NCBI RefSeq assembly: GCF_003096595.1
Contig: NZ_QEKO01000002.1
Location: 783,892-847,891, forward strand
DNA: 64,000 nt
Direction of reading: 5' to 3'
DNA from: Pusillimonas noertemannii
GTDB lineage: Bacteria > Pseudomonadota > Gammaproteobacteria > Burkholderiales > Burkholderiaceae_B
The notes beneath the pieces are model-generated. The model was not told the origin of the DNA, ran no database searches, and saw only the letters and a list, made by a program, of their open reading frames with translations. Positions 28,876 to 37,787 of this stretch are shown piece by piece. The translations under genes and the position numbers were made by a program. How positions within the stretch are numbered: the first letter of the stretch is position 1; every line of letters starts with the position of its first letter.

Positions 28876-30066
28876 ATGAAAAAACTGTCGGCATTGTTGC
28901 GGCCGTTGCTCCAGGCCGCACTGGCGCTAAGCCTTATCTCCCCAGCGGTCGCCCAGGAAACCATCAAGGTCGGCGTCCTGTCGCAAGACACGGGGCCCTT
29001 CGCCCAAAATGGGAGGTCCTTCCGGCAAGGCATCGCCACCTATGTCGCCCTGCACGGAAAGCAAGCAGGCGGACGCAATATCGAGTTCGTGTTCCGGGAT
29101 ATCGGCGGCCCCAGCCCCGCGGTCGCCAAGCGCCTGGGCGAAGAGCTGCTGGTACGCGAGAAAGTCAATATGCTCGCCGGCTTCAGCCTGACATCCGATG
29201 CGCTGGCAGTCAGTTCGCTGATCGAAAAGACAAAGACGCCAGCCGTCTTGTTCATCGCCTCGTCGCCACTGGTGCCCAAGTCTTCCAAGTACTTCTTGAA
29301 GACGGGACAGCACACGGCCCAGTCGGCAAGCTCTGCCGCCGTGTTTGCGCGCAAGCACGATAAAGAGCGCGCATACATTGTCGTATCTGACTACGCCCCC
29401 GGCCACGACGCCCAAAAAGCATTCGGAAAGACCTTCCAGGCGCAAGGCGGCAAGATCATTGGAGAGGCCCGTGTTCCCCTCAGCACGGTGGACTTTGCCG
29501 CCATCGTCGAACGTATCGCACAGGCAGAGCCCGACGTCGTCAATGTGTTCGTTCCCCCCGGCGCGCCCGCGATCGGCCTGATGCGGGCCCTGGCCGAGCG
29601 CGGCCTGATGAAAAGCGCGATGGTGATCGGCATGGGAGAGGCGGAAGACCACATGCTGCCTGAATACGACGATTCCGTACTTGGCTTCTACCAGTCGCTG
29701 TATTACGCCGAAGCCCTCGACAACCCCGAGAACCAGGCTTTTGTCGCCAAGCTGAAAGAGCTCTTCGGCCCAGACACCCAACCCGATTTCGCCAGCGCCT
29801 CTGCCTACGACGGCGCCCACCTGCTGTATCAAATGGTGGAATCGCAAAAAGGAAAGTCCTGGGATGGACCCGCCGCAATGGAAGCCGTCAAGGGCACCTC
29901 GTGGAACGGAGTCCGCGGCCCCATGAAAATAGACCCCTCCACGCGTGAACTGGTGCAGAACATCTATCTGCGCAAGGTGGAGAAAGTCGACGGCAAGCTG
30001 AAGAATGTCGTGGTCGATAAAATCGAGGCGGTTCAGGCGCCCACCGACGAATGGATGGCAAACTGA
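28876..30066 (+). CDS. ABC importer periplasmic binding protein (LIV-type, aromatic module 2)
   Basis: Type I solute-binding protein, 396 residues. Signal peptide about 1-27 (ALSLISPAVAQ). Mature start ETIKVGVLSQDTGPFAQNGR. An AGAGGA site precedes the ATG. First transporter gene of the second module, 126 bases after the Rieske oxygenase and followed by two permeases and two ATPases. The ligand is presumably the substrate of the oxygenase or esterase. Confidence 0.92.
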   Translation: MKKLSALLRPLLQAALALSLISPAVAQETIKVGVLSQDTGPFAQNGRSFRQGIATYVALHGKQAGGRNIEFVFRDIGGPSPAVAKRLGEELLVREKVNMLAGFSLTSDALAVSSLIEKTKTPAVLFIASSPLVPKSSKYFLKTGQHTAQSASSAAVFARKHDKERAYIVVSDYAPGHDAQKAFGKTFQAQGGKIIGEARVPLSTVDFAAIVERIAQAEPDVVNVFVPPGAPAIGLMRALAERGLMKSAMVIGMGEAEDHMLPEYDDSVLGFYQSLYYAEALDNPENQAFVAKLKELFGPDTQPDFASASAYDGAHLLYQMVESQKGKSWDGPAAMEAVKGTSWNGVRGPMKIDPSTRELVQNIYLRKVEKVDGKLKNVVVDKIEAVQAPTDEWMAN

Positions 30067-30090
30067 CGATACGAGAAGCGGAGATCTCGC

Positions 30091-30972
30091 ATGGAACAAC
30101 TCCTCGGATCGCTGGCCTTCATTGTCCTTTACGGTGGAACCTACGGCGTAGTCTTGTTCGTCCTCTCGATCGGACTCGTGATGACGATGGGCTTGATGCG
30201 GGTTCCCAATATAGCCCATGGCGCCTTCGCGGCGATCGGAGGCTATATGATCGTAAACGTCATGGCCAAATGGGGGCTGGATTATTTCAGTGCTATTGTT
30301 TTTTCCACGATTTGCATCGCCTTGCTGGGTGCAGTCGCGGAACGAACCATCTACATTCATTTGTACCGGCTGCCGGAGCTCGATCAGATCCTTGTGACGC
30401 TAGGAATGTGCTTTGTCGTCATCGGCACGCTGGCGCTGGTATTCGGGCCCAATATCGTCTCCATTCCGCTTCCCAAATCGCTGTCGCAGCAAATCGGGCT
30501 CTTTGGCCGAGCCTTTCCGGTGTACAGGCTGTTCATCCTTGCCGTCGGCATCGTCATCATTGCCGCCTTCTGGCTGGTATTTGACCGCAGCAACTTCGGG
30601 GCGCAACTGCGCGCCTCGGTGGACAACCGGAGCATGGCGCAGGCAACAGGTATTCCCGTGGATCGCGTGGTCATGCTGGCGTTCTCCATAGGAACCGGCC
30701 TTGCGGCATTGGGAGGGGGGATAGGGGCCGCCCTGTTTCCGCTGGAGCCTCTCTATCCCCTCAAATACCTTCCCCTGATCTTCATAATCGTGGCCCTCAC
30801 CGGTTTCGGCAACATCAAATCGTCTATTGCCGTGGCCATCGTCGTCGGCATCACCGACACCGCGGGCCGCTACTTTCTTCCCGAAATGGGCGGATTCGTC
30901 ATCTATGTATTGGTGATTGTCGTGGTTGCGTTGCGACCCGCGGGCTTATTCGCGCCCCGAAGGGAGTCCTAG
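30091..30972 (+). CDS. LIV-type ABC importer permease (LivH-like, module 2)
   Basis: Membrane subunit, 293 residues, about eight hydrophobic segments. LivH-type motif: GLVMTMGLMRVPNIAHGAFAA with the NIAHG variant of NLAHG, and GFGNIKSSIAVAIVVGITD as the coupling region. Starts 24 bases after the binding-protein gene. Confidence 0.92.
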   Translation: MEQLLGSLAFIVLYGGTYGVVLFVLSIGLVMTMGLMRVPNIAHGAFAAIGGYMIVNVMAKWGLDYFSAIVFSTICIALLGAVAERTIYIHLYRLPELDQILVTLGMCFVVIGTLALVFGPNIVSIPLPKSLSQQIGLFGRAFPVYRLFILAVGIVIIAAFWLVFDRSNFGAQLRASVDNRSMAQATGIPVDRVVMLAFSIGTGLAALGGGIGAALFPLEPLYPLKYLPLIFIIVALTGFGNIKSSIAVAIVVGITDTAGRYFLPEMGGFVIYVLVIVVVALRPAGLFAPRRES

Positions 30973-30973
30973 G

Positions 30974-31981
30974 ATGAAAATAATCGTATCGTCCCTCGGC
31001 TCGGATGTGGTGGGCTCTCGAAGCTTCCGCTGGACCGACCTCGCCCTGTTGGCCATACCCCTGCTGAGCGTATACGTCGCATTCCCCTCTTACCTGTCGC
31101 TGGCCAGCTATGTGGCCGTCATGGCGCTATTCGCCCTCTCATTGGACGTGGCGCTTGGAATCGCGGGCATCGTTACGCTGGGGCACGCGGTGTTTTTCGG
31201 CGTGGGGGCATATGCCGCAGGCCTGCTGGCGATAGCCGGCTGGCAAGAGCCCATCAGCGGAGTGCTGCTGGCAGCCACGTGCTCGGCTTTGCTGGCGGCC
31301 ATAACCGGCCCGTTCGTCCTTCGCCTGACGGGCTTGCCGCAGGTCATCGTAACGCTGATCATCGCCGTTCTGTTCTTCGAGGCGGGCAACAAGATGGGCT
31401 GGCTGACCGGCGGCGACGATGGATTGCAGGGTATTGTCCTGTCTCCAATATTCGGCGTTTTCGAATGGAGCATCTATAGCACCACAGAATACCTGTATGT
31501 TCTTGCCTGGCTGATGATTGTGTTCTTCGCCGTACAGCGCATGGCCGCCTCCCCCTTTGGCATCGCCTTGCGCGGCATTCGCGAAAATCGCCTGCGCATG
31601 CAGTTGATCGGGTCGCCGGTAATGCGTCATCTTGTGGTGAGCTATATGATCAGCGCGTTCATCGCGGGAATCGCCGGCGCGCTACTGGCCCAGACGACGG
31701 AATTCGTCGGCCTGGAGGTGCTGAGCGTCGAGACGTCCATCGATGTCGTCGTCATGCTCGTGCTGGGTGGCGTGGGACATCTGTTCGGGGCCCTGCTTGG
31801 CGCTCCGCTGTATCTTCTCGTCAAAGACCTGAGCAAGCAGTGGAACCCCCACGCCTGGATGATCGCCATCGGATTCCTTTTGGTGCTCGTGACCCTGTTT
31901 GCCCGGGGCGGCATCCTCGGCGTCCTTTACGCCATGGCCGGCAAATTCGACAACCGAAATAAAGACAAGGAGGCGCCATGA
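30974..31981 (+). CDS. LIV-type ABC importer permease (LivM-like, module 2)
   Basis: Second membrane subunit, 335 residues from ATG 30974, one base after the LivH-like stop; an upstream in-frame start would lie inside that gene. LivM motifs: ALSLDVALGIAGIVTLGHAVF, SPFGIALRGIRENRLRMQLIG and VLGGVGHLFGALLGAPLY. The stop overlaps the ATPase gene by 4 bases. Confidence 0.92.
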   Translation: MKIIVSSLGSDVVGSRSFRWTDLALLAIPLLSVYVAFPSYLSLASYVAVMALFALSLDVALGIAGIVTLGHAVFFGVGAYAAGLLAIAGWQEPISGVLLAATCSALLAAITGPFVLRLTGLPQVIVTLIIAVLFFEAGNKMGWLTGGDDGLQGIVLSPIFGVFEWSIYSTTEYLYVLAWLMIVFFAVQRMAASPFGIALRGIRENRLRMQLIGSPVMRHLVVSYMISAFIAGIAGALLAQTTEFVGLEVLSVETSIDVVVMLVLGGVGHLFGALLGAPLYLLVKDLSKQWNPHAWMIAIGFLLVLVTLFARGGILGVLYAMAGKFDNRNKDKEAP

Positions 31982-32817
31982 CGCATGTGCCTCGGCGGCC
32001 GGCTTCCCAGGACCAGGAAGGGGGCGCCATCCAACCCGCCACCTACGCATTGGAGGCCGTCGGCCTGCGCAAGGCGTTCGGCGGCCTCAACGTGACCCAA
32101 GACGTAAGCCTGAATCTGGCTCCTGGCGCCAGGCACGCCCTGATCGGGCCCAATGGCGCCGGCAAGTCGACACTGATCGCCCTGCTGTCCGGAGTGCTGC
32201 GGCCGGACGCCGGCACGGTGCGTATGTATGGGCAGGATGTCACGCATAAAAATCTCGCCCAACGCGTGAAATGCGGATTGGTACGCACATTCCAGGTGTC
32301 AAGCCTGTTCTCCGGTCTCACCGCGCTCGAGAACGTGTACCTGGCCGTGAGCGAATGTGCAATGCGCAGCTGGCGGCCATGGTCTCCCGCGAAAGCCGAC
32401 AAGGCCGTGCTGGAACGCTCGGAAGCCATACTGTGCACGGTCGGACTGCAGGACGTGCAGCGGCGGACGATCGGCGAACTGGCCTACGGCCAGCAGCGGC
32501 TCGTCGAAATCGCCATCGCGCTCGCGCTGAAACCCAAGGTTCTGCTGCTGGACGAACCGGGCGCCGGAATCCCGTCGGCTCAAAGCAATCTACTTCTACG
32601 CGCACTCGACCGCCTACCACCCGAAATCGCCATACTGTTGATCGAACACGACATGCAACTGGTCAGGCGCTTCGCCTCGGAAGTAACCGTATTGGTCGAG
32701 GGCAGCATATTGTTAAGCGGCAGCCCCGACGAAGTCATGAAATCAAGCGAAGTAAGGACGGTCTACCTTGGCAGCAAAAGAACAGAGCGGTTCGAAGAGG
32801 AGCGAGCCCATGCTTGA
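31978..32817 (+). CDS. LIV-type ABC importer ATPase (LivG-like, module 2)
   Basis: ATPase, 279 residues. An N-terminal extension of about 20 residues (MTHVPRRPASQDQEGGAIQP) precedes the ABC domain. Walker A IGPNGAGKST, signature variant LAYGQQRLVE, Walker B VLLLDEPGAGIP. Overlaps LivM-like (4 bases) and LivF-like (8 bases) genes. Confidence 0.91.
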   Translation: MTHVPRRPASQDQEGGAIQPATYALEAVGLRKAFGGLNVTQDVSLNLAPGARHALIGPNGAGKSTLIALLSGVLRPDAGTVRMYGQDVTHKNLAQRVKCGLVRTFQVSSLFSGLTALENVYLAVSECAMRSWRPWSPAKADKAVLERSEAILCTVGLQDVQRRTIGELAYGQQRLVEIAIALALKPKVLLLDEPGAGIPSAQSNLLLRALDRLPPEIAILLIEHDMQLVRRFASEVTVLVEGSILLSGSPDEVMKSSEVRTVYLGSKRTERFEEERAHA

Positions 32818-33505
32818 AATCAAGGACCTGACCGGCGGCTGGGGGCGAACCACCGTCGTCGAGCATCTTTCCCTGAGGCTGGACCAAGGCGAATGCGTGG
32901 CCGTCGTGGGCCGAAACGGAGTCGGAAAGACAACCCTGCTTGAACTGATCTCGGGCCGGGCCCAACAAAGCTCGGGCACCATCGCCTTTGCCGGCACAGA
33001 CATCAGCCGCATGTCCGCATACAGCCGCGCACGGCTTGGGCTCGGGCTGGTACCGCAGAATCGCGAGGTCTTCCCCAGCCTGACCGTCCGGGAGCATCTC
33101 AATGTTTCCGCGCGTCCAGGCCGATGGACGCAGTCAAGTGTCCTGGAATTGCTGCCGCGCCTGGGGCAGCGCATGGACAACCTGGCATGCCATCTTTCGG
33201 GTGGCGAACAGCAGATGCTTGCCATCGCCCGAGCCCTTCTGGGCAATCCGCGATTGATCCTGATGGACGAACCTTCCGAAGGCCTGGCCCCCAGGGTCGT
33301 CGAACAGCTCTCGGACGTACTCAAGGCCATCATCGCGGACGGCTCGCTCACCATGCTGCTGATCGAACAGCGCATCGACATCGCAATGGAGCTTTCCACC
33401 CGCTACGTCATCATGGACCGAGGCAATATCGTTCATGAAGGACATAGTACGGATGTCCTGGACGGCAGCGTGAAGCTGGCCGACCTGATCGGCTTCGAAC
33501 ATTAA
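32810..33505 (+). CDS. LIV-type ABC importer ATPase (LivF-like, module 2)
   Basis: Second ATPase, 231 residues from ATG 32810 with GAGGAG upstream. Walker A VGRNGVGKTT, signature LSGGEQQ, Walker B LILMDEPSEGLAP, the LivF form. Completes the importer. The esterase gene follows after 21 bases. Confidence 0.91.
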   Translation: MLEIKDLTGGWGRTTVVEHLSLRLDQGECVAVVGRNGVGKTTLLELISGRAQQSSGTIAFAGTDISRMSAYSRARLGLGLVPQNREVFPSLTVREHLNVSARPGRWTQSSVLELLPRLGQRMDNLACHLSGGEQQMLAIARALLGNPRLILMDEPSEGLAPRVVEQLSDVLKAIIADGSLTMLLIEQRIDIAMELSTRYVIMDRGNIVHEGHSTDVLDGSVKLADLIGFEH

Positions 33506-33526
33506 CCTTGCATCCACCGGCCTACC

Positions 33527-34456
33527 ATGACCTTCATACACCCCGCGCTGCAGCCCCTTCTCGACGCGAGCAAGCAGCAACCCGATCTGTCCAGCACACC
33601 CATCGAGACCGCCCGTGCCGGCTCCGCGCAACGGGCCCGAAACCGCCCGCCTGGGCCGGCCATCGACAAAGTCACCGACCTTACGGTCAAAGGCGACGAC
33701 GGCCATGAAATACCGATCCGGATCTATCGCCCGGCCAACCCCATCGGCGTCGTTATCGCTCTTCATGGCGGGGCGTGGATGCTGGGCAGCATCGATACTT
33801 TCGACAGCGTGGCACGCCATCTGGCAAACGACTCGGGCCTGGCCGTCGTGAGCGTCGAGTATCGGCTGGCTCCCGAGCACCCTTTTCCGGCCGCGCTCGA
33901 TGACGCCTGGGCGGTTACATGCTGGGCTGCCGAACATGGGGCCTCGCACGGCCTGCCCAGCCAGCGCCTGATGATCATGGGTGAATCCGCCGGCGCCAAC
34001 CTGGCGGCGGTGGTCGCCCTGAAAGCCCGCGATGCGGGCGCGCCGACGCTGCGCCTGCAGGCTCTGGTGTATCCTCCCGTGGACGCCCGCCTGCAAGGCG
34101 AGAGCATGGACCGGTTCGGCGAAGGCTATCTGTTGACCAAAAACGACATGGCGCATGCGCTCAAGAACTACGGGCTTGGAACCAGGGTAAAGGCCGAGGA
34201 CTGGCGCCTTTCTCCCTTGTTGGCGCCGTCCCATGGCGGTGTGGCGCCCGCCCTGCTGGTTTCCGCGGAATGCGATCCCTTGTGTTCCGACGCCTCGGCC
34301 TATGCGAAGGCGCTGATCGAGGCCAACGTTCCAGCGGTGCATGTGGTCTATACTAGCGTCACACATTTGTTCTTCGGTATGCGTGGAGCGATCGATGCAA
34401 GTGAGCAGGCACAAAAACAAGTAGCCTCGGCCCTGCGCGATGCCGCATTGAAATAA
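33527..34456 (+). CDS. Alpha/beta hydrolase, hormone-sensitive-lipase family esterase
   Basis: Carboxylesterase-type hydrolase, 309 residues. The HSL-family oxyanion motif is HGGAW, the nucleophile elbow is GESAGAN, Asp lies in SAECDPLCSD and the catalytic His in TSVTHLFFG. Last structural gene before the MarR regulator. In an aromatic importer cluster it may hydrolyse an aromatic ester before or after uptake; no signal peptide is visible, so action is cytoplasmic. Confidence 0.88.
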   Translation: MTFIHPALQPLLDASKQQPDLSSTPIETARAGSAQRARNRPPGPAIDKVTDLTVKGDDGHEIPIRIYRPANPIGVVIALHGGAWMLGSIDTFDSVARHLANDSGLAVVSVEYRLAPEHPFPAALDDAWAVTCWAAEHGASHGLPSQRLMIMGESAGANLAAVVALKARDAGAPTLRLQALVYPPVDARLQGESMDRFGEGYLLTKNDMAHALKNYGLGTRVKAEDWRLSPLLAPSHGGVAPALLVSAECDPLCSDASAYAKALIEANVPAVHVVYTSVTHLFFGMRGAIDASEQAQKQVASALRDAALK

Positions 34457-34478
34457 GGCCGCCCCTGCCAAGTACACT

Positions 34479-35027
34479 ATGAATGACAATCATCCCGAGG
34501 AAAGCATCAAGAACTTTGCCGAGCAATGGCAAAGGGCCCGCCCGGACCTTACCGCCGGTTCGTTCGTCACCATCGGATCGCTGCTTGCATTGGCACAACG
34601 GGTGGATCAAGAGTTCCGCGCTTACACACAATCCCATTTTCAGATGGGCACCGGCGATATGCGCATACTCTTGGCGCTGCGCCGGGCGAATGACTCACTG
34701 GCGTTGCGCCCGGCTGATTTATTTCGGGCTTTGCTGATCACCTCGGGGGCCGTGGCCAAGCAGCTCGAAAGACTGACGCAGCGCGGCTTTGTCGAACGCA
34801 TCCCCGATCCCCAGCGAAAAGGGGGATGGCAAATCCGCCTCACGCCCGCAGGCAAGCAGGTCGCGGATTCAACGCTAACCGCCATCCACAACAACTTCAA
34901 GATTTCGACCGGCTTCGAAAAGCTCAACCCGCAGGAACGCGAGGCGGGCATTCTCTTCCTGCAGAAGCTGATCGCAGAGTACGGCGGATCCGATCCCTTT
35001 GATTTGGCCGCCGCGGCCAAGTCTTAG
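34479..35027 (+). CDS. MarR-family regulator of aromatic module 2 (inferred)
   Basis: 182-residue winged-helix regulator. DNA-binding region: LRPADLFRALLITSGAVAKQ (recognition helix) then RLTQRGFVERIPDPQRKGGW with the wing. Unlike the regulator at 18737 it is longer at both ends. It follows the esterase gene by 22 bases and is the last chromosomal gene before the tRNA-Thr integration site. Confidence 0.85.
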   Translation: MNDNHPEESIKNFAEQWQRARPDLTAGSFVTIGSLLALAQRVDQEFRAYTQSHFQMGTGDMRILLALRRANDSLALRPADLFRALLITSGAVAKQLERLTQRGFVERIPDPQRKGGWQIRLTPAGKQVADSTLTAIHNNFKISTGFEKLNPQEREAGILFLQKLIAEYGGSDPFDLAAAAKS

Positions 35028-35054
35028 GCATACCGATCTGGCCCGCGACAAAAC

Positions 35055-35131
35055 AAGGTAGAATACCGCCTTTGGCCGGCTTAGCTCAGTTGGTAGAGCA
35101 GCGCACTTGTAATGCGAAGGTCAGGGGTTCG
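35055..35131 (+). repeat. Left attachment repeat (attL)
   Basis: 77 bases identical to 44285-44361, covering the tRNA -10 region (TAGAAT), the tRNA 5' half, the anticodon arm and the T stem 5' side up to the T loop (GGTTCG). Sequence diverges immediately outside on both sides. Confidence 0.92.
35075..35131 (+). pseudogene. Truncated tRNA-Thr(TGT), 5' 57 bases
   Basis: Same as the intact tRNA at 44305 up to the T loop, after which the element sequence begins (CCCGACCGG) and cannot close the T stem or acceptor stem. The promoter -10 is retained, so a truncated transcript may be made. A hairpin (GAAAGCC 35143-35149 with GGCTTTC 35161-35167) follows. Confidence 0.9.
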
Positions 35132-35181
35132 CCCGACCGGCTGAAAGCCTTTATTTAAGCGGCTTTCCAAGCATTTCAGGT

Positions 35182-35217
35182 GCCCCGCTCAAGGGGCCCG
35201 TGACAGCATGGTGACAG
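35182..35217 (+). promoter_or_regulatory. Probable integrase arm-site region
   Basis: Between attL and the integrase: a GCCCC/GGGGC inverted repeat and two direct copies of GTGACAG (35200-35206 and 35211-35217). A third GTGACAG occurs near the right side at 43921-43927. Such repeats are typical recombinase arm sites; this is inferred. Confidence 0.4.
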
Positions 35218-35239
35218 ATACCTAGAAAAGGTGTTTGTT

Positions 35240-36295
35240 ATGGCTGCGATCATCAAGCGAAACGGCAAGTACCTTGTACGTGTCCGCGTCCAAGGTTTCC
35301 CCCCTCTCAGTAAAACATTCATAGAGCGCCGATCCGCCCAGGTGTGGGCCGTCCAGACTGAGGACGATATACGGCGTGGCGTATTCGAGTTTGGCAAAGC
35401 CGACATACCCACCCTTGGCCAAGCCCTCAAGAAATACCGCACGAAAATAACACCCAAGAAGCGGGGGGCCAAAAAAGAGGCCTACCTGATAGCGCTACTG
35501 TCTGGCCTAGACATAGCCAAGAAGCGCATGGACCAGATACAGGCGGTGGAGCTTGCCCGCCTGCGTAATGACTGGCTAAAGGCTCTCGCCCCCGCCACCG
35601 TCCACCGCCGCATGTCTGTGCTGGCGCACGTCTACACCGTAGCGATCAAGGAATGGGGCCACTCGCTGGCAAACCCCTTTGCGCTCGTTACCAAGCCCAA
35701 GGTATCGAACCAGCGCAGCCGCACGGTTGATTGGGACGAACTGCAATTTATCCTTATCCACTCCCCCAACAGCACCTTGCCACGTATCGCACAAGCGGCG
35801 TGGTATTCAGGCGCTCGCCTGGGCGAACTGGCCGCCCTGCAATGGCCTAATGTGAACCTGCAAGCCGGTACGGCGCTACTGGAAGAGACTAAGAACGGCG
35901 ATGCCCGCGAAATCCCCCTGCCGCCTGCTGCGGTGGCCTTGCTCGAAACCATCAAGCCCGAGACGGAACCGGGGGAACGCCTGACAGGCTCCGTATTCAA
36001 TACAAGTAGCCCCTCCATGAGCAAGGCCTGGGCGGTGGCAGTGAAGAAAGCCCGTAAAGCGTATGAGGCGCAATGCGCTAAACGCGGGGTCGAGGCCCGC
36101 CCCGGATGGCTGGAGGACGTCACGTTTCACGATCTGAGACACGCGGCCATAAGCAGGTTGGCTTCGCTTGGCCTATCAACGCTTGAGTTGCAGGCCATCT
36201 CGGGGCATAAAACCGTACAAATGCTGTCTAGGTATTCACACATCAAAGCGGGGGCGTTGGCGTCTAAGCTGGCCCGCTTGGAGGCAACGGCATAA
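35240..36295 (+). CDS. int: Tyrosine recombinase (site-specific integrase)
   Basis: Integrase that would catalyse insertion and excision at the tRNA-Thr site. 351 residues from ATG 35240 with AAAGG nine bases upstream; a GTG at 35231 is less likely. N-terminal arm-binding region, SAM-like core-binding domain around residues 55-155, and catalytic residues Arg in SGARLGEL, His-x-x-Arg in HDLRHAA, His in SGHKTVQ and Tyr in LSRYSH. It reads away from attL into the element, the usual layout. Confidence 0.95.
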   Translation: MAAIIKRNGKYLVRVRVQGFPPLSKTFIERRSAQVWAVQTEDDIRRGVFEFGKADIPTLGQALKKYRTKITPKKRGAKKEAYLIALLSGLDIAKKRMDQIQAVELARLRNDWLKALAPATVHRRMSVLAHVYTVAIKEWGHSLANPFALVTKPKVSNQRSRTVDWDELQFILIHSPNSTLPRIAQAAWYSGARLGELAALQWPNVNLQAGTALLEETKNGDAREIPLPPAAVALLETIKPETEPGERLTGSVFNTSSPSMSKAWAVAVKKARKAYEAQCAKRGVEARPGWLEDVTFHDLRHAAISRLASLGLSTLELQAISGHKTVQMLSRYSHIKAGALASKLARLEATA

Positions 36296-36336
36296 CACGT
36301 AGAACGACACCGCCCCCTAGAATTGGAGTTAACACT

Positions 36337-36564
36337 ATGAGCACCTTTACGCATCTCGACAATATCGACACTGCCCTGAACAAGCTTTCGGGCGTCCTCG
36401 CCCTTGCTCAAAACCACGTCCTGAACCCCCTCGACGTACTCGATGCGGACGCCTTAGGCGTGGCACTGAGATTGATCTCGACTGATTTGGAACGCATACG
36501 GGAGGCTAACGACGCGATGATCGCCTTGCATCGAAAGAGCAAGGGCTTGTTGCAGGCGGCTTAA
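36337..36564 (+). CDS. Small helical protein of unknown function
   Basis: 75 residues, 41 bases after the integrase. Leu/Ala-rich with predicted helices (DNIDTALNKLSGVLALAQNH, ALGVALRLISTDLERIREAN). I do not recognise a family. ATG preceded by TTGGAG 11 bases upstream. Followed by a terminator, so it probably shares the integrase transcript. Confidence 0.6.
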   Translation: MSTFTHLDNIDTALNKLSGVLALAQNHVLNPLDVLDADALGVALRLISTDLERIREANDAMIALHRKSKGLLQAA

Positions 36565-36655
36565 TAGGCCTTCGGCTTGATGCGCTCCCGCTGAGGGCGT
36601 ATCAGGCAGGCGGCTTATGGCCTGCGCGTTCTTTAACAACCAGTCAATGCAGTGA

Positions 36656-36691
36656 GCAGGCCCGCCCATGGTGGGCGGCCTGCAATTTTTT
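36656..36691 (+). terminator. Terminator after the integrase transcript
   Basis: GC-rich hairpin with arms GCAGGCCCGCCCA (from 36656) and TGGGCGGCCTGC, one bulged base, followed by AATTTTTT (T run 36686-36691). Confidence 0.75.
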
Positions 36692-36714
36692 CTGGCGCTA
36701 TTTCAAATAGTTGT

Positions 36715-36738
36715 AGACGGTCTGTTACATGACAGTCT
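36715..36738. promoter_or_regulatory. Operator-like inverted repeat before the AlpA-like gene
   Basis: AGACGGTC (36715-36722) and GACAGTCT (36731-36738) are inverted with one mismatch around an 8-base centre, 50 bases before the small DNA-binding protein gene. May be an autoregulatory or excision-related site. Confidence 0.4.
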
Positions 36739-36788
36739 AAAATTACAGAATAGCACCTCGATAACTCAAACAAAAAATAGGAGCGGCT

Positions 36789-36983
36789 ATGGGAAATCAA
36801 CCCGACCCCAATTTAATATTCGGCTATCAGGCATTGGCTCAAGTGCTGGGCATCTCGCCCAACAATTTGCATGTCCGAAAGCATCGCAAGCAGTTGGAAA
36901 TCGAGCCCTTGTACACCATTGGGCGACTGGCCGTATTCGACCGTGCTGCCGTGCTCAAGTACAAGGCGCGTCAAACAGCGTAA
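36789..36983 (+). CDS. AlpA/Cox-like small DNA-binding protein (excisionase or regulator)
   Basis: 64 residues with a helix-turn-helix of MerR/excisionase flavour: FGYQALAQVLGISPNNLHVR then KQLEIEPLYTIGRLAVFDRAAVLKYK, the second half being the winged beta-hairpin and helix typical of AlpA/Xis proteins (ends in an arginine-to-column motif with AVFDRAAV). AGGAGCGG precedes the ATG. In similar elements these proteins direct excision or early transcription. Confidence 0.65.
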   Translation: MGNQPDPNLIFGYQALAQVLGISPNNLHVRKHRKQLEIEPLYTIGRLAVFDRAAVLKYKARQTA

Positions 36984-37013
36984 CCCCCAACCTTCGAATA
37001 ATAAGAGGCGGAA

Positions 37014-37628
37014 ATGCCCGAGAACCACGAAAGATTAACGACTATCAAACTAGGCGGCGCACTTGGCCGCACGTTCGGCAAGACTCACAAGTTCTGGGTC
37101 TCCAGCCCTGCGGAGGCCGTTCGCGCCCTGTGTTCACAGGTGGAAGGGTTTGCGGCCTATATGTGCTCCGAAGAGCGCAAGACCTTCTACAAAGTACTGG
37201 TCGATGATGCTCAGATCGACCCCGAAGAGCAGCTACACAATTTCCACAATGGTCGCGAGGTTCGCATCATGCCGTTTATTCAAGGCGCGAAGAGCGGCGG
37301 GCTGTTCCAGGTGGTGCTGGGGGCGGCGCTGATTGGGCTTGCATTCGTACCAGGCATCGGCACCATCGCCGCTACGGGGGCATTCAACGCCTTGGGAACT
37401 GCCGCCTTTGGCATAGGCATGTCGCTTTCTTTGGGTGGCATAGCGCAGATGCTCTCGCCCCAGCCAAAGTTGAGCATCCAGGACGCCCCGCAAAACGAAC
37501 CGAATACATCCTTGGGCGTAGTGAACACGTCCGCCCAAGGCCGCCCCGTGCCGCTCTGTTACGGAGAGGTCATGGCAGGTAGCGCAGTCATTAGTGCGGG
37601 CGTTTTTGCCGCCGACACAAACAGTTAG
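37014..37628 (+). CDS. Lambda-type tail tip assembly protein I, orphan
   Basis: 204 residues, full length for the family (Lambda_tail_I). The N-terminal ubiquitin-like domain is followed by the Gly/Ala-rich hydrophobic middle (SGGLFQVVLGAALIGLAFVP) and the diagnostic C-terminal block QMLSPQPK...VNTSAQGRPVPLCYGE, with AGSAVISAGVF. In phage lambda, I acts with K and J in building the tail tip and is absent from finished virions. Here no K, L, J or any other tail gene is near. AGGCGG ribosome site upstream. Confidence 0.88.
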   Translation: MPENHERLTTIKLGGALGRTFGKTHKFWVSSPAEAVRALCSQVEGFAAYMCSEERKTFYKVLVDDAQIDPEEQLHNFHNGREVRIMPFIQGAKSGGLFQVVLGAALIGLAFVPGIGTIAATGAFNALGTAAFGIGMSLSLGGIAQMLSPQPKLSIQDAPQNEPNTSLGVVNTSAQGRPVPLCYGEVMAGSAVISAGVFAADTNS

Positions 37629-37787
37629 AACAGGTTGGATGCTGTCCTATGTCGCCGTGCCCCGCCATCTATGGTCTTTACCTGCGGCGGGGATCGGGAA
37701 CAGGTCCAGCATGTAAGCCCCGATGCCGGGGGCGGGGTCGATAAATTCCCCCGGCACTCTTCATCAGCTAACTATAAGGAGAAAAAG

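Noticed and set aside
35075..35150. A complete tRNA gene at the left end of the element
   Set aside because: T stem and acceptor stem cannot form after base 35131; only the copy at 44305 is intact.
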